Source: Bacteroidaceae bacterium HV4-6-C5C (GTDB lineage Bacteria > Bacteroidota > Bacteroidia > Bacteroidales > Bacteroidaceae). Taken from it: DNA of 64,000 bases. A model generated the notes under the pieces. It had not been told where the DNA came from, did no database searches, and was given only the letters and a program-made list of their open reading frames with translations. The first letter of the stretch is position 1; each line of letters begins with the position of its first letter. A program made the translations under genes and the position numbers. The stretch lies in NCBI GenBank assembly GCA_007896885.1, contig VOIU01000009.1, positions 62,001 through 126,000 on the forward strand, read 5' to 3'. This document shows, one piece after another, positions 44,634 through 53,621 of this stretch.

Positions 44634-46076
44634 TTATCTTTTCTTGTTTGCTACATCAAACCACAAGCGAGTAGTAATTTCATCTGCTCCCTGGTTCTTC
44701 ACAGCCAACTTATAGTTTACACCGTTCAGAGACTGCTCGGTATTGGGGTAGAATAAACGACGCGGCATTACACCGGGGCTTAAAGCAGAATTAGGGCCGG
44801 GACTCAAAGTAGGATATCCCAATCTTCGCCAATCGGTAAAGGCATCAGGACCTTGCCCGTAGTAAGCAATCCACTTTTGCCAGCCAATCAACTCAAACCA
44901 TTTGGAAGAATCGTATTGCACGGCTTCCTGATTTAAATATGCATCAATCTTAGAAGTGCTCGTCACTCCATATTGGTTTAAAGAAGCTGTAACAGCTTGT
45001 TTATAAAGTGTCGAGGCATCGGCGGTAATCCATCCGCGGGCTGCCGCTTCAGCATAAATAAACAATGCTTCAGCATAAGTAAAGAACACAGCAGGTGAGC
45101 TATCGCGCAAGAAATAAGTACCGGGACGTGACACTTTGGAGAAACCCTGATTATTGGCTGCATCCGCCGAAAGCCCATTAGCTGCACCGGCGTAAGTAGT
45201 TACTGTTCCATCCTGAGGTAACTGTGCATAAACCGGTAATCTAGGGTCACCTAACTGTTGTAATTTATCTACCAATGTTTTGGATACACGCTGATCATCA
45301 CGCGAACTGAAGGCGGAAGCCCAAGGGTTCCATTGCGGCGAAGCAGCAAATATAAATTGCGTAATGTCATCATTACTATTAATCAGATTAGCACGATCGG
45401 CATACAAGGTGGAAATAATATTTTTGGCAGTAGCCTCATCGCGATCGGCTATTTCGAGAGCAATACGCAAACGAAGTGATTTGGCTAATTTCTTCCACTT
45501 AGCGATGTTATTATTATAGATAAGATCTCCTTCAATAGCATCTCCGGTAGGCTTAAGCAGCTGATCAGCATTTTCCAATTCCACCAACAAGTTTCTTAAA
45601 ATATTCTCCTGTGTATCATAAGCAGGCGTAACAGACTTTGCATATTGGCTATAAGGAACGTCACCAAAGAGATTAGTCAATTGGAGAAAAACCCATGAAC
45701 GCCATACAGCAGCTACTCCTCTATAATTATCGTTGCTCAGATTAGAATTAATAATTGCATTCAGATTAGCAATCAAGGTGGCATAGCCGGTATTCCAAAT
45801 AGAGTTAAAGTCACCATTTGTCACATTGTAGCAGTCGGGTTCGGTATATTGTATTTTAGCCCAGTGTTGCACCCAAAGTAAGGAGGTGTTATAACTTACG
45901 GTACTCCCCCAGTACCACTCCGCCGAATGATATTCGGTAGCAGACAATAAATAAGACGGTTGGGGATTCTCTGTCGCGTTGGGATTCACATTTATGTCTG
46001 CTAATTCATCGTTGCACGAAATAGCCAGCAACAAAAATGCTATAACTCCTATATAATTTAAATAGTTCTTTTTCAT
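44634..46076 (-). CDS. SusD/RagB-family lipoprotein (SusD-like_2 group)
   Basis: A 480-residue lipoprotein with lipobox AISC (Cys21) and the SusD-like_2 opening (DELADINVNPNATENPQPSY). TPR-type helices follow (YRGVAAVWRSWVFLQLTNLF, GDVPYSQ) and the typical FTYAEALFIYAEAAARGWI and C-terminal RRLGYPTLSPG regions. This group is shorter than classical SusD and is often found with SusC proteins that import unknown nutrients, including peptides or protein-derived ligands. It is encoded 27 bases after its SusC partner. No enzyme gene accompanies the pair, so the ligand cannot be guessed. Confidence 0.9.
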   Translation of the reverse strand: MKKNYLNYIGVIAFLLLAISCNDELADINVNPNATENPQPSYLLSATEYHSAEWYWGSTVSYNTSLLWVQHWAKIQYTEPDCYNVTNGDFNSIWNTGYATLIANLNAIINSNLSNDNYRGVAAVWRSWVFLQLTNLFGDVPYSQYAKSVTPAYDTQENILRNLLVELENADQLLKPTGDAIEGDLIYNNNIAKWKKLAKSLRLRIALEIADRDEATAKNIISTLYADRANLINSNDDITQFIFAASPQWNPWASAFSSRDDQRVSKTLVDKLQQLGDPRLPVYAQLPQDGTVTTYAGAANGLSADAANNQGFSKVSRPGTYFLRDSSPAVFFTYAEALFIYAEAAARGWITADASTLYKQAVTASLNQYGVTSTSKIDAYLNQEAVQYDSSKWFELIGWQKWIAYYGQGPDAFTDWRRLGYPTLSPGPNSALSPGVMPRRLFYPNTEQSLNGVNYKLAVKNQGADEITTRLWFDVANKKR

Positions 46077-46103
46077 ATCTTTATTCTTGTAAATGAAGTT
46101 ATA

Positions 46104-49100
46104 TCAGAATTTAAGTGTCACATTCAATCCGATGGAGCGTGTCGTTGGCAAGGAATAAGCTTCTACGCCTTGTGCATTGCCGGCAGTCAACGCTGCTTCA
46201 GGATCAATATTAGGAACTTTCTTATAAATTATCCACAAATTACGCCCAGTCAAAGTAAACGAAGCGCCTTGCAAAAATAATTTGGAAGCAAGAGCCTTTG
46301 GCAGATTATATGTAAGTGCAACTTCACGCAGTTTTACATAGGATGCATCATAAACATTATCCTCTGCAATACTGTAAATACGATGATAATAGTTCTCTGC
46401 CGAGGTGATTATTGTATTCTTCTGACCATTTTCAGTAACACCGTTTACGATAATACCATCTTGATAAACACGAGTGGAATTGCCATTTAGATTTGCATAA
46501 TACAATCCGGTAGATGAAGTGGTATACTGTGGAGTAGACAGCGGAACTCTTATATTATTGGCATCAACATAATACCATAGTCCTCCGTGATCGGCATCGC
46601 GACCTTGCAAGGTACTTTTCAGGATACCGGTATATTTGCCCGTTTTATTCGTATTGGAGAAGATAGAGCCTCCGAAGCTGGCGTCAACCAAAAATGAAAA
46701 AGTGAAGTTTTTATAAGTCAGTGAATTACTGATACCTCCTGTCCAATCGGGAGTAAACTTACCCAATTTTTTAGCTGTAGTATTTACTTTAGGCAAACCG
46801 TTGGCATCCACTACAATATTTCCTGCATCATCACGCGTATATGATGTTCCGAATAATGTTCCGTAAGCATCACCCACAGAAGCAAGGACTTGTACACCTG
46901 ACGAATAAAGCTGATAGCTCTGTATCAAACCTTCATCATCCAATTTGATTACCTTACTACGGTTTACTCCGTAATTGGCATTGATATCCCATTGGAAATC
47001 TTTTACTTTGACAGGTGTGGCATTCAACTGTACTTCATAACCTTGGTTACGTATATGTCCAGCATTACGTACCTGTGAGTTGTAGCCACTAGCTGCACTG
47101 GTAGCAAGTTTCAAAATCTGATTACGGCTATCGGTCTTATAATAAGTAAAATCAAGATGAATGCGGTTATTCAGGAATGCAGCTTCGAGACCGGCTTCAA
47201 CCGATGAAGTCTTTTCTGGCTTCAGCTGCGGATTCTTACCTTCACCAGAGGATGTCTGCAAAGGATTACCTCCAAATGCTGTTTCGGACACGTATACAGT
47301 AGCCAATTGATAAGGATCGGCATCAGCACCTACTTGTGACCAACCACCACGTAGCTTCAGATAATTGACAAATGACTTTTGCAAGCCGAGTAGCTCTGAC
47401 AAAAGAATACTTGCAGTAGCCGAAGGATAGAAATAAGAATTGTTTGCAACAGGAAGCGTTGACGACCAATCGTTTCGTCCTGTGACATTCAAAAACGCCC
47501 AATTCCGATAATTCAACTGCGCCGAGCCATATAATCCGTATTGGCGTAACCGATAAAAATAATTGGAAGAGACCAATGGATCACGTGAATTACCAAGATT
47601 ATAGAGATCAGCTACTGCCAATCTAGGCGCTTTCTGAAAATTATTTTCATATTGCTTATTACGCACATTGAAACCCACCAAGGCATCAAGTCCTAAATCC
47701 TGAGTCAGCTGCTTGGTATATGTAGCGATCAATTCTGTATTATTTTCTTTCACGGTATAAGCATCTTCATCATAGCTACCGTAAGGTGTACCACTTGTAC
47801 CCCACTTTACTTTCGATTTACGACGGTCGTTATACCAATCTGTGCTTGTACGGAAACGGATATTCAAGTCTTTCAGCGGATGAAAATCTACATGTAAATC
47901 TCCAATCAATCTATGGCGTTCCTGGCTTTGAGTATTATAATAAGCATTCCAATAAGGATTACTGTAATAGCTGGAATTCCAATTACGCGAATAGTTATCT
48001 TTCAAAGATTGGGTATTGACCTGACGGCCAAACCATAAAAACTGTAACATTGTACTGTTGGAACGATAATTAGAACCCGAAGGATTACCTGACCCAGGCA
48101 AACTGGGTGCCGTGTATACAATATAGTTAGCAGTACTTCCTACCGAGAGCCAGTCAGTCAGCTTATAATCGGTATTTAAGCTTATATTCGTTTTGTTCGT
48201 TTCAGCACCGGGCACAATACTTTGTTGCTTCTCATAGCCATAACCTACACGGAACTGATATTTATCATCTGATCGGGATATTGATACACCATTATTTGTA
48301 GTGATGCCGGTACGAAAGAAATCACGCACATTGTTGGGATGTGATATCCATGGAGTAGCAGTACGATTTCCAGAGGCATCCAACGGGCTATCAAACTGAG
48401 GTATTTGCAATCCGATATCCAACCGCGGTCCCCAGCTTTCATCCACTCCATCATTTACACCACCTCCTTTTCCATCTACATATTTAAACTGTCCTCCCGC
48501 TCCCTGCCCAAAGAGATTTTGAAATTTCGGCAGAGTGGCAGCTTGTGACAGCTGAGTAGTGGAATGTAAGGTAATGCCCAATCCTTTCTGTCCTTGTCCG
48601 TTTTTCGTTGTAATGACAATAGCCCCATGAGCAGCACGAGCACCATAAAGTGCCGAAGCATTAGGCCCTTTCAATACGGTAAGCGACTTGATGTCTTCCG
48701 GATTCAAATCGGCAATAGCATTCTTAAAGTCACGACCAATGGATTGCCCGTTGAGTTGTGAGTTGTCCACAGGAATACCATCCACTATAAACAAGGGCTG
48801 ATTTTCTCCAGCTATAGAAGTCTCACCACGAATCACAATTCTACTCGACCCGACATCACCTTGAGTATTGGTTATACGTACTCCGGAAACTTTACCACTC
48901 AAAGAATTCAAGATATTGTTATCCTTGCCTTGAGTCAGGGCGTCCGATTTAATTTCTTGGGCTGAATATCCCAAAGCTTTTTTCTCCCTCGAAATACCGA
49001 GCGCAGTAACCACTACTTCATCCAATTGACGATCATCAGACAATAGACGAATTTTGAGATCCGGTTTTGCTGTAACCTCCTGGGTTGCCAATCCGATATA

Positions 49101-49325
49101 AGACACCACCAATTTTGAAGAAGCAGGAACATTTTGTAAAACGAATAAACCATCAACATTGGTCACAGTTCCTTTTGTTGTTCCTTTTATGACAACACTG
49201 GCGCCGATCACGGGTTCTCCATCGTCATCCGTAATTACCGTGCCACGTATGGTAGTAACCTGAGCTATACTTTCTACAATACTTAAGAAAATATATAAAA
49301 CTAATACACCTAACTTTTTACTCAT
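46104..49325 (-). CDS. SusC/RagA-family TonB-dependent transporter
   Basis: A 1073-residue outer-membrane transporter: signal peptide, carboxypeptidase-regulatory-like domain (VITDDDGEPVIGASVVIKGT), TonB-box region (LDEVVVTALGISREKKALGY), plug (RGETSIAGENQPLFIVDGIP, LTVLKGPNASALYGARAAHG) and a barrel ending SIGLNVTLKF. It forms an outer-membrane importer with the downstream SusD-like_2 protein. The ALGISREKK variant of the TonB-box region is the common second flavour in Bacteroides. There is no adjacent sigma/anti-sigma pair or enzyme. Confidence 0.94.
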   Translation of the reverse strand: MSKKLGVLVLYIFLSIVESIAQVTTIRGTVITDDDGEPVIGASVVIKGTTKGTVTNVDGLFVLQNVPASSKLVVSYIGLATQEVTAKPDLKIRLLSDDRQLDEVVVTALGISREKKALGYSAQEIKSDALTQGKDNNILNSLSGKVSGVRITNTQGDVGSSRIVIRGETSIAGENQPLFIVDGIPVDNSQLNGQSIGRDFKNAIADLNPEDIKSLTVLKGPNASALYGARAAHGAIVITTKNGQGQKGLGITLHSTTQLSQAATLPKFQNLFGQGAGGQFKYVDGKGGGVNDGVDESWGPRLDIGLQIPQFDSPLDASGNRTATPWISHPNNVRDFFRTGITTNNGVSISRSDDKYQFRVGYGYEKQQSIVPGAETNKTNISLNTDYKLTDWLSVGSTANYIVYTAPSLPGSGNPSGSNYRSNSTMLQFLWFGRQVNTQSLKDNYSRNWNSSYYSNPYWNAYYNTQSQERHRLIGDLHVDFHPLKDLNIRFRTSTDWYNDRRKSKVKWGTSGTPYGSYDEDAYTVKENNTELIATYTKQLTQDLGLDALVGFNVRNKQYENNFQKAPRLAVADLYNLGNSRDPLVSSNYFYRLRQYGLYGSAQLNYRNWAFLNVTGRNDWSSTLPVANNSYFYPSATASILLSELLGLQKSFVNYLKLRGGWSQVGADADPYQLATVYVSETAFGGNPLQTSSGEGKNPQLKPEKTSSVEAGLEAAFLNNRIHLDFTYYKTDSRNQILKLATSAASGYNSQVRNAGHIRNQGYEVQLNATPVKVKDFQWDINANYGVNRSKVIKLDDEGLIQSYQLYSSGVQVLASVGDAYGTLFGTSYTRDDAGNIVVDANGLPKVNTTAKKLGKFTPDWTGGISNSLTYKNFTFSFLVDASFGGSIFSNTNKTGKYTGILKSTLQGRDADHGGLWYYVDANNIRVPLSTPQYTTSSTGLYYANLNGNSTRVYQDGIIVNGVTENGQKNTIITSAENYYHRIYSIAEDNVYDASYVKLREVALTYNLPKALASKLFLQGASFTLTGRNLWIIYKKVPNIDPEAALTAGNAQGVEAYSLPTTRSIGLNVTLKF

Positions 49326-49440
49326 ACAACGTTTCTTTTCAATTTATAACTCACTATATTAACTCTATTGAACTGAACTTAATTCTTTATTATTTCTTTT
49401 TACGTGAGTGCAAAGGAAAGAAACTATCTACATTCGATTC

Positions 49441-49468
49441 ATACCATAAATATGGTATTTATATACCA
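49441..49468. promoter_or_regulatory. Candidate operator: overlapping ATACCA inverted repeats
   Basis: ATACCATA-aa-TATGGTAT (49441-49458) overlaps TGGTAT-ttat-ATACCA (49453-49468), giving three alternating half-sites 116 to 143 bases upstream of the susC start. This looks like a regulator-binding region. Confidence 0.45.
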
Positions 49469-49868
49469 CATTTAAAGTATATTTAATAAATTTCGCCTTC
49501 GCTACTTGCTCGGATTCATCCCTTAATATATAATCAGACCGGATTGTACTCCGACTTTAATATGATTGGGATTACTTTGCTTGACATAAGATTACTTTTC
49601 ATATAACATTATTATTCAGACTTCTTGCAAGCTTGCTTTATTGTAAGTAGCATGTTCATGAAAATTTATTTATAATTCATTTTCGTATATAGTTTTTTTC
49701 CTAAACTTGCATAAGGATTTTACTAATTGGGATACTGCAAGGTGAAAATTATAATATTTGAAGAATGGCTTCACCTATAATAAATGCGCCTGTTCGAACG
49801 GGTATTCCCCACTCCAACAGGCGCTCTCAGGTCTACGAATAATCTGTATTTAAGCGAAAGAGAAAGCC

Positions 49869-49889
49869 GGCAGTCTTAATTGCACTGCC
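49869..49889 (-). terminator. Terminator of the stress operon
   Basis: GGCAGT (49869-49874) pairs with ACTGCC (49884-49889); on the minus strand a pyrimidine-rich stretch (GGCTTTCTCTTTC) follows. It lies 16 bases beyond the stop of the YtxH-like gene. Confidence 0.6.
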
Positions 49890-49904
49890 AAGCTTATCTT
49901 TAAC

Positions 49905-50090
49905 TTAATCCTTCAGATATTCAGCTTCATTTTTAGCCAAGTCTACTATATTCTTAAAATCCCTCTTTGATTTCTTGAGAAATTTGTTGCCTTTATCACA
50001 GATACAGTCAAACTGTCCATCATTCTGCATCTTACGGATTAAATACCCGGCTAAAGAGCCAAGCAGTAAACCTAATATAACTTTTTTCAT
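49905..50090 (-). CDS. Small YtxH-like membrane-anchored protein
   Basis: A 61-residue protein starting at 50090 (MKKVILGLLLGSLAGYLIRK); the ATG at 50102 would only add MKII. It has one N-terminal membrane helix with a glycine-containing GSLAGYLIRK motif typical of YtxH-like proteins, a CDC-type pair (DCICDKG) and a basic, helical C-terminus (NKFLKKSKRDFKNIVDLAKN). Such small proteins are often stress-induced. It is the last gene of the operon, 16 bases after the hydrolase gene. Confidence 0.7.
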   Translation of the reverse strand: MKKVILGLLLGSLAGYLIRKMQNDGQFDCICDKGNKFLKKSKRDFKNIVDLAKNEAEYLKD

Positions 50091-50106
50091 AATTATTTTC
50101 ACTAAT

Positions 50107-51087
50107 TTATTTGAGATAATATTTTAATATTGCCGCTGAATAAGTGAACATCGAACGTGTTTGAGGTAAAGCCGCTAATCCATTTAACAACCCAAAGTCA
50201 TGAATTACACCGTTATAACGAATAGTAGTCACATCAACTTCTGCCTCATCCAACTTGCGCCCAAAAGCTTCCCCCTCATCTCTAAGAATATCATTTTCAG
50301 CAACTTGTATAACAGTTGGAGGCAAGCCTCTTAATTCATCAACAGAAGCTAAAAGCGGTGAAAAATAAATTTCTTTACGCTGTTTCAAATCAGTAGTATA
50401 CTGATCAAACATCCATTTCATCATTGCCGCGGTCAGAAACCTTTGTTCACTGTATAGCATATATGACTCTGTATAAAAATAAGTATTTGTCACCGGCCAT
50501 AATAAAATTTGAACTTTAATAGCTGGCTCTTTATTCTTCTTCGCCAGTAAGCTGGCAGCAATAGCCATATTACCTCCGGCACTATTACCAACCAAAGCCA
50601 AACGTTCACCATCTATATTTATTTCGTCTCCATGTTTTGCAATCCACTTCATGGAAGCATAAACTTCATTGACAGCCTGTGGATACTTAGCTTCAGGGGA
50701 AAGATTATAATTCACAAAAACAGCGGCATAACCCGACTCTACAACTAAATCGCGTACCATCCGTCTATGTGTGTTATAGTCGCCAAGTACCCATCCTCCA
50801 CCATGTATGAAAATAAAAGCCGGCAGTTTTTTTGCTATCCCTATAGGGCGGACTATTGTTAACCTGACAGGGTAATCCTTATCTAAAATTGTTTTTTCAG
50901 ATTCTTCTATCCCTGATAAGTTGACTTTTACCCCTTCCTGAACAGCTACCAGAACATTACGGGCATCCTGCTTCGACAATGTTTCAACAGGCTTACCGGC
51001 ATTCAATATTTTCAGATATTTTTTCACTTCAACGCTCAAATGGTTATCTTTCTGATAATCTGGTGCTTTATCTATTTGCTTTTCCAT
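50107..51087 (-). CDS. Alpha/beta hydrolase (HSL/esterase family)
   Basis: A 326-residue esterase-like hydrolase without a signal peptide. The oxyanion motif HGGGWVLGDY and the nucleophile elbow VGNSAGGNMA are those of the hormone-sensitive-lipase family; the catalytic Asp probably lies in VAENDILRDEGEAFGRKL and the His in GVIHDFGLLNGL. The family hydrolyses short-chain esters of many kinds. It lies in the stress operon between a lipoprotein gene (14 bases upstream) and the YtxH-like gene. A role in modifying envelope or glucan substituents is conceivable but unproved. Confidence 0.85.
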   Translation of the reverse strand: MEKQIDKAPDYQKDNHLSVEVKKYLKILNAGKPVETLSKQDARNVLVAVQEGVKVNLSGIEESEKTILDKDYPVRLTIVRPIGIAKKLPAFIFIHGGGWVLGDYNTHRRMVRDLVVESGYAAVFVNYNLSPEAKYPQAVNEVYASMKWIAKHGDEINIDGERLALVGNSAGGNMAIAASLLAKKNKEPAIKVQILLWPVTNTYFYTESYMLYSEQRFLTAAMMKWMFDQYTTDLKQRKEIYFSPLLASVDELRGLPPTVIQVAENDILRDEGEAFGRKLDEAEVDVTTIRYNGVIHDFGLLNGLAALPQTRSMFTYSAAILKYYLK

Positions 51088-51101
51088 ATATTCCTTCTTA
51101 T

Positions 51102-51509
51102 TCAGATTGGAATCGTAAGATCAATCTTTTTTTCATCATTTCTTTTTACTGTTACGCTCGTACTGCCCGGAGCGATAAATTCAGCACCTCCGACTTTATA
51201 AAAGACGGCAAAAGATAATTCTGTTTTAGACTCAAAAATATTCAATTCTGTGAAATTCAAGCTAAAAGTAGCAATACCATTCGCATTGGTCACAGCTTGT
51301 TTGTCAGCATCGGAACTTTTTGTAGATCCACTTACTACCTTATCCTTATATAGGTATACAGTCGTATTTGGTTGAACAGTACCTATTATATTCTTTACTG
51401 TGACTTGCACGTTAGCGCCTAATGCCGGAGCATCGTCATCATCATTTCCACAGGATGTGAAACCAATGCTAATCAATAGCATTATATTGTAAAATAATAA
51501 TTTATTCAT
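51102..51509 (-). CDS. Ig-like-fold lipoprotein
   Basis: A 135-residue lipoprotein with lipobox FTSC (Cys20) followed by GNDDDDAPA, an acidic stretch typical of surface-exported Bacteroides lipoproteins. The mature part is a single beta-sandwich-like domain (VQVTVKNIIGTVQPNTTVYL, VTNANGIATFSLNFTELNIF) that resembles carboxypeptidase-regulatory or Ig-like domains. The function is unknown. It is separated from the upstream lipoprotein gene by a hairpin. Confidence 0.72.
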   Translation of the reverse strand: MNKLLFYNIMLLISIGFTSCGNDDDDAPALGANVQVTVKNIIGTVQPNTTVYLYKDKVVSGSTKSSDADKQAVTNANGIATFSLNFTELNIFESKTELSFAVFYKVGGAEFIAPGSTSVTVKRNDEKKIDLTIPI

Positions 51510-51524
51510 ATCATTTTTGTTTAT

Positions 51525-51559
51525 AAGCCAACCGATTTATTTATATCGTCGGCTGGCTT
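51525..51559 (-). terminator. Intercistronic hairpin in the stress operon
   Basis: AAGCCAACCG (51525-51534) pairs with CGGCTGGCTT (51550-51559) with one wobble. It lacks a clean T run on the minus strand, so it may be a partial terminator or RNA-processing site between the two lipoprotein genes. Confidence 0.45.
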
Positions 51560-51577
51560 TATTATTTGTTATGGATA

Positions 51578-51859
51578 TTAATCCAACTTTTTCTTAATGT
51601 CTTTTTTTATCTTCTTGACATCCTTTTTGATATCAACTTTGATGGTATCTGCTTTTCTTTCAACAGTTTTTTTAGTTTTATTCCATGAATCTTTCACATC
51701 TTCCACTTTATTTTTTGTTGAATCAGCTGCATTATCAATAGACTTGTTTACGGAGTCTTTAACATTCCTATAGTCTTTGTCAGCACCAGCCTTTGTGTTA
51801 CACGAAGATAACAGCAAAATATAGCTGGAAACAAAAAGCATATTTAAAATCTTTTTCAT
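51578..51859 (-). CDS. Lysine-rich helical lipoprotein
   Basis: A 93-residue lipoprotein from the start at 51859 (MKKILNMLFVSSYILLLSSC, Cys20). The ATG at 51901 would overlap the OmpA gene by 26 bases and add a non-signal leader. The mature part is a long charged helix with repeated D/K spacing (VKDSVNKSIDNAADSTKNKV; KKDVKKIKKDIKKK), resembling YtxH- or Lpp-like coiled-coil lipoproteins. A structural, peptidoglycan- or stress-related role is plausible. It begins 16 bases after the OmpA gene. Confidence 0.7.
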   Translation of the reverse strand: MKKILNMLFVSSYILLLSSCNTKAGADKDYRNVKDSVNKSIDNAADSTKNKVEDVKDSWNKTKKTVERKADTIKVDIKKDVKKIKKDIKKKLD

Positions 51860-51875
51860 ATTTACCTTTTTAATT

Positions 51876-53042
51876 TTATTCAACATATAAAATAACGGCA
51901 CGATTCCATTCTTTTACATTGAAAGGAGGATTAGTTTGCCCTTTCCATTCAACGGCAACACGGTCCCGGCTTATTCCATACTTACCAGTCATAACATCGG
52001 CAACATTCTGTGCCCGTTGTCTCGATAGTCTTTCATTTATAGCTACTGTTCCGGTTTCTCTATCTGCATAACCAATAATCTTAACTTTCTTATCGGAATT
52101 TTCTTTCAGATACTTAGCCATGTTATACACATTAACCTCTTGATTTGATTCCACCTTTGCTTTATTAATACTGAAAAGGATAACGTTATTGGCTGGAACT
52201 TCGCTAATCGGAACTTCTCGAACAACTTCTTTTACAATTACAGTAGGCTCTGCCTTTTCGACCGGACGTTCCGAAAGTCTTGTAATATCTGCACGCTGCA
52301 TGTTAATTGTATTGTTCAAGTCGTCGACCTCCGATTGGTCCCTTAGTACAGCTTCGGTAAATACAGCCTTTCCAATTGTGAAAATGAGACTGGCAGAAGC
52401 AGTTCCAAGAAGGTCATAGCTATGTTTTCCACCTGTACGTTGATCAAAATTGTCTTTAAGTAATTTTCCTGAAAGTTCAAGGTCAAGAGCAACTCGTGGT
52501 GAAAACCTGAAACGGTTAATAAGACCGGTATCAAATGTAACGCTATTCACGTGATTACTATTACTTGCATATACTGGCAAGTTTTTATAGTCCCATCCAT
52601 ATGCCCATCCTAAACCAAGATATGGAATGAAAGAGTAAACGCGGTCTGCATTATAATGCAATAGGTAATCAGTCACATTCCACATATAATTCAACTCAGC
52701 AGTCACATACCTGTTACGAGTCATTAATGATGCATCATTATTAAAAGTATGTATATTCGTACCTCCAGAGAGCTTGATACGAGCACCAGAATAAGGATTG
52801 AACCATTTTCCAAATTGGAAATTAGGCGTTACCGTCATTCTCCGCCAAAAAGTGGCATCTACATCTTTGTCGCCAAAATAAATATTTGAACCGGCACCAG
52901 CTCCGATAAACCAATTGTCCCAAAATCTATTAGTAACAAAAGTCGTTCTGCTACCTGCTTTGACACTATGTCCTTCCGGCTGTTGAGCAGATATGGTAAT
53001 TGATGCTAGAATTACAATAAATAAAAGTATAATTTTTTTCAT
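51876..53042 (-). CDS. OmpA-family outer-membrane protein
   Basis: A 388-residue protein with a signal peptide (KKIILLFIVILASITISAQQ). An eight-stranded beta-barrel domain (about 30-230, WFIGAGAGSNIYFGDKDVDA, ELNYMWNVTDYLLHYN) is followed by a short coiled linker (VDDLNNTINMQRADITRLSE) and a C-terminal OmpA peptidoglycan-binding domain (about 285-388). In that domain KKVKIIGYADRETGTVAINE and LSRQRAQNVADVMTGKYGIS are typical. It anchors the outer membrane to peptidoglycan. It lies in the stress operon between the GlsB-like and lipoprotein genes. Confidence 0.92.
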   Translation of the reverse strand: MKKIILLFIVILASITISAQQPEGHSVKAGSRTTFVTNRFWDNWFIGAGAGSNIYFGDKDVDATFWRRMTVTPNFQFGKWFNPYSGARIKLSGGTNIHTFNNDASLMTRNRYVTAELNYMWNVTDYLLHYNADRVYSFIPYLGLGWAYGWDYKNLPVYASNSNHVNSVTFDTGLINRFRFSPRVALDLELSGKLLKDNFDQRTGGKHSYDLLGTASASLIFTIGKAVFTEAVLRDQSEVDDLNNTINMQRADITRLSERPVEKAEPTVIVKEVVREVPISEVPANNVILFSINKAKVESNQEVNVYNMAKYLKENSDKKVKIIGYADRETGTVAINERLSRQRAQNVADVMTGKYGISRDRVAVEWKGQTNPPFNVKEWNRAVILYVE

Positions 53043-53080
53043 ATTTCTTATTATTAAATTAAAAGATCTTATCCGTTAAG

Positions 53081-53347
53081 TTAAACTCCGGATTTTTTGT
53101 TGTAAACGCCAAATAAAGAGAGTATCCATAAGAATAGAACAGCTCCGACAATAGACACGATCAGCATTCCTATTATTCCACCGAAATTCACCCCTAATAC
53201 ATTTGAAAGAAATCCGCCTAAAACTGCTCCGATTAAACCGACTATAAGGTTTACAACTAAGCCAAACCCATGTCCTTTTGTTATTTGACCAGCTACAAAG
53301 CCCGCCAGAATACCAATTATTATTGAACCAATAATACCTAATTCCAT
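53081..53347 (-). CDS. GlsB/YeaQ/YmgE family membrane protein
   Basis: An 88-residue, three-helix inner-membrane protein of the transglycosylase-associated/GlsB family. The pattern is IIGSIIIGILAGFVAGQITK, then a glycine-rich second helix (NLIVGLIGAVLGGFLSNVLG) and a third (IIGMLIVSIVGAVLFLWILS). Members are induced by general or envelope stress, and GlsB has been tied to stress tolerance in Gram-positives. A different-frame ORF covering the same bases (53076-53375) is a shadow. Located between the glucan synthase and OmpA genes. Confidence 0.9.
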   Translation of the reverse strand: MELGIIGSIIIGILAGFVAGQITKGHGFGLVVNLIVGLIGAVLGGFLSNVLGVNFGGIIGMLIVSIVGAVLFLWILSLFGVYNKKSGV

Positions 53348-53621
53348 TTTCTTTATTTTTAATTATTTTTTCCAACCTGTTAGTCTACAAAGTACCGGAA
53401 GTTGGTTATCCGATCAATGTTTTTTACACATAATCCTTAGATTATGCTCTAAGTTGTATATGACAAATAGCTGCCTTTCATTAAGTTAAAACAGCGTAAA
53501 AATAAAAACGGCTTGATAATATGTAAATTATATAATTAATAACTAGAAATGTATAACAAAGCACCTAGTATATTTTTTTCGTTATAAATAAGTAATGGAA
53601 GCCATTATATTGATCAGATGC

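Larger units (their letters stand above)
49326..49904. other. Intergenic region upstream of the second SusC gene
   Basis: 579 bases without a gene. Near the susC start it holds overlapping inverted repeats of ATACCA/TATGGT (49441-49468). Further right are a hairpin AGGTGAA/TTCACCT (49741-49747 with 49771-49777), a 9-bp hairpin GCGCCTGTT/AACAGGCGC (49787-49795 with 49816-49824) and the terminator of the stress operon (49869-49889). The cluster of hairpins suggests a structured RNA end or leader, but I recognise no riboswitch class. Confidence 0.5.

Noticed and set aside
49741..49824. A riboswitch upstream of the second SusC gene or after the stress operon
   Set aside because: Hairpins are present, but none of the core motifs of TPP, cobalamin, SAM, FMN or glycine riboswitches could be identified on either strand.
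53076..53375. 99-codon ORF overlapping the GlsB-like gene in another frame
   Set aside because: Rich in Trp, Arg and Asn with no membrane helices; it is a shadow of the clear three-helix GlsB-like frame.
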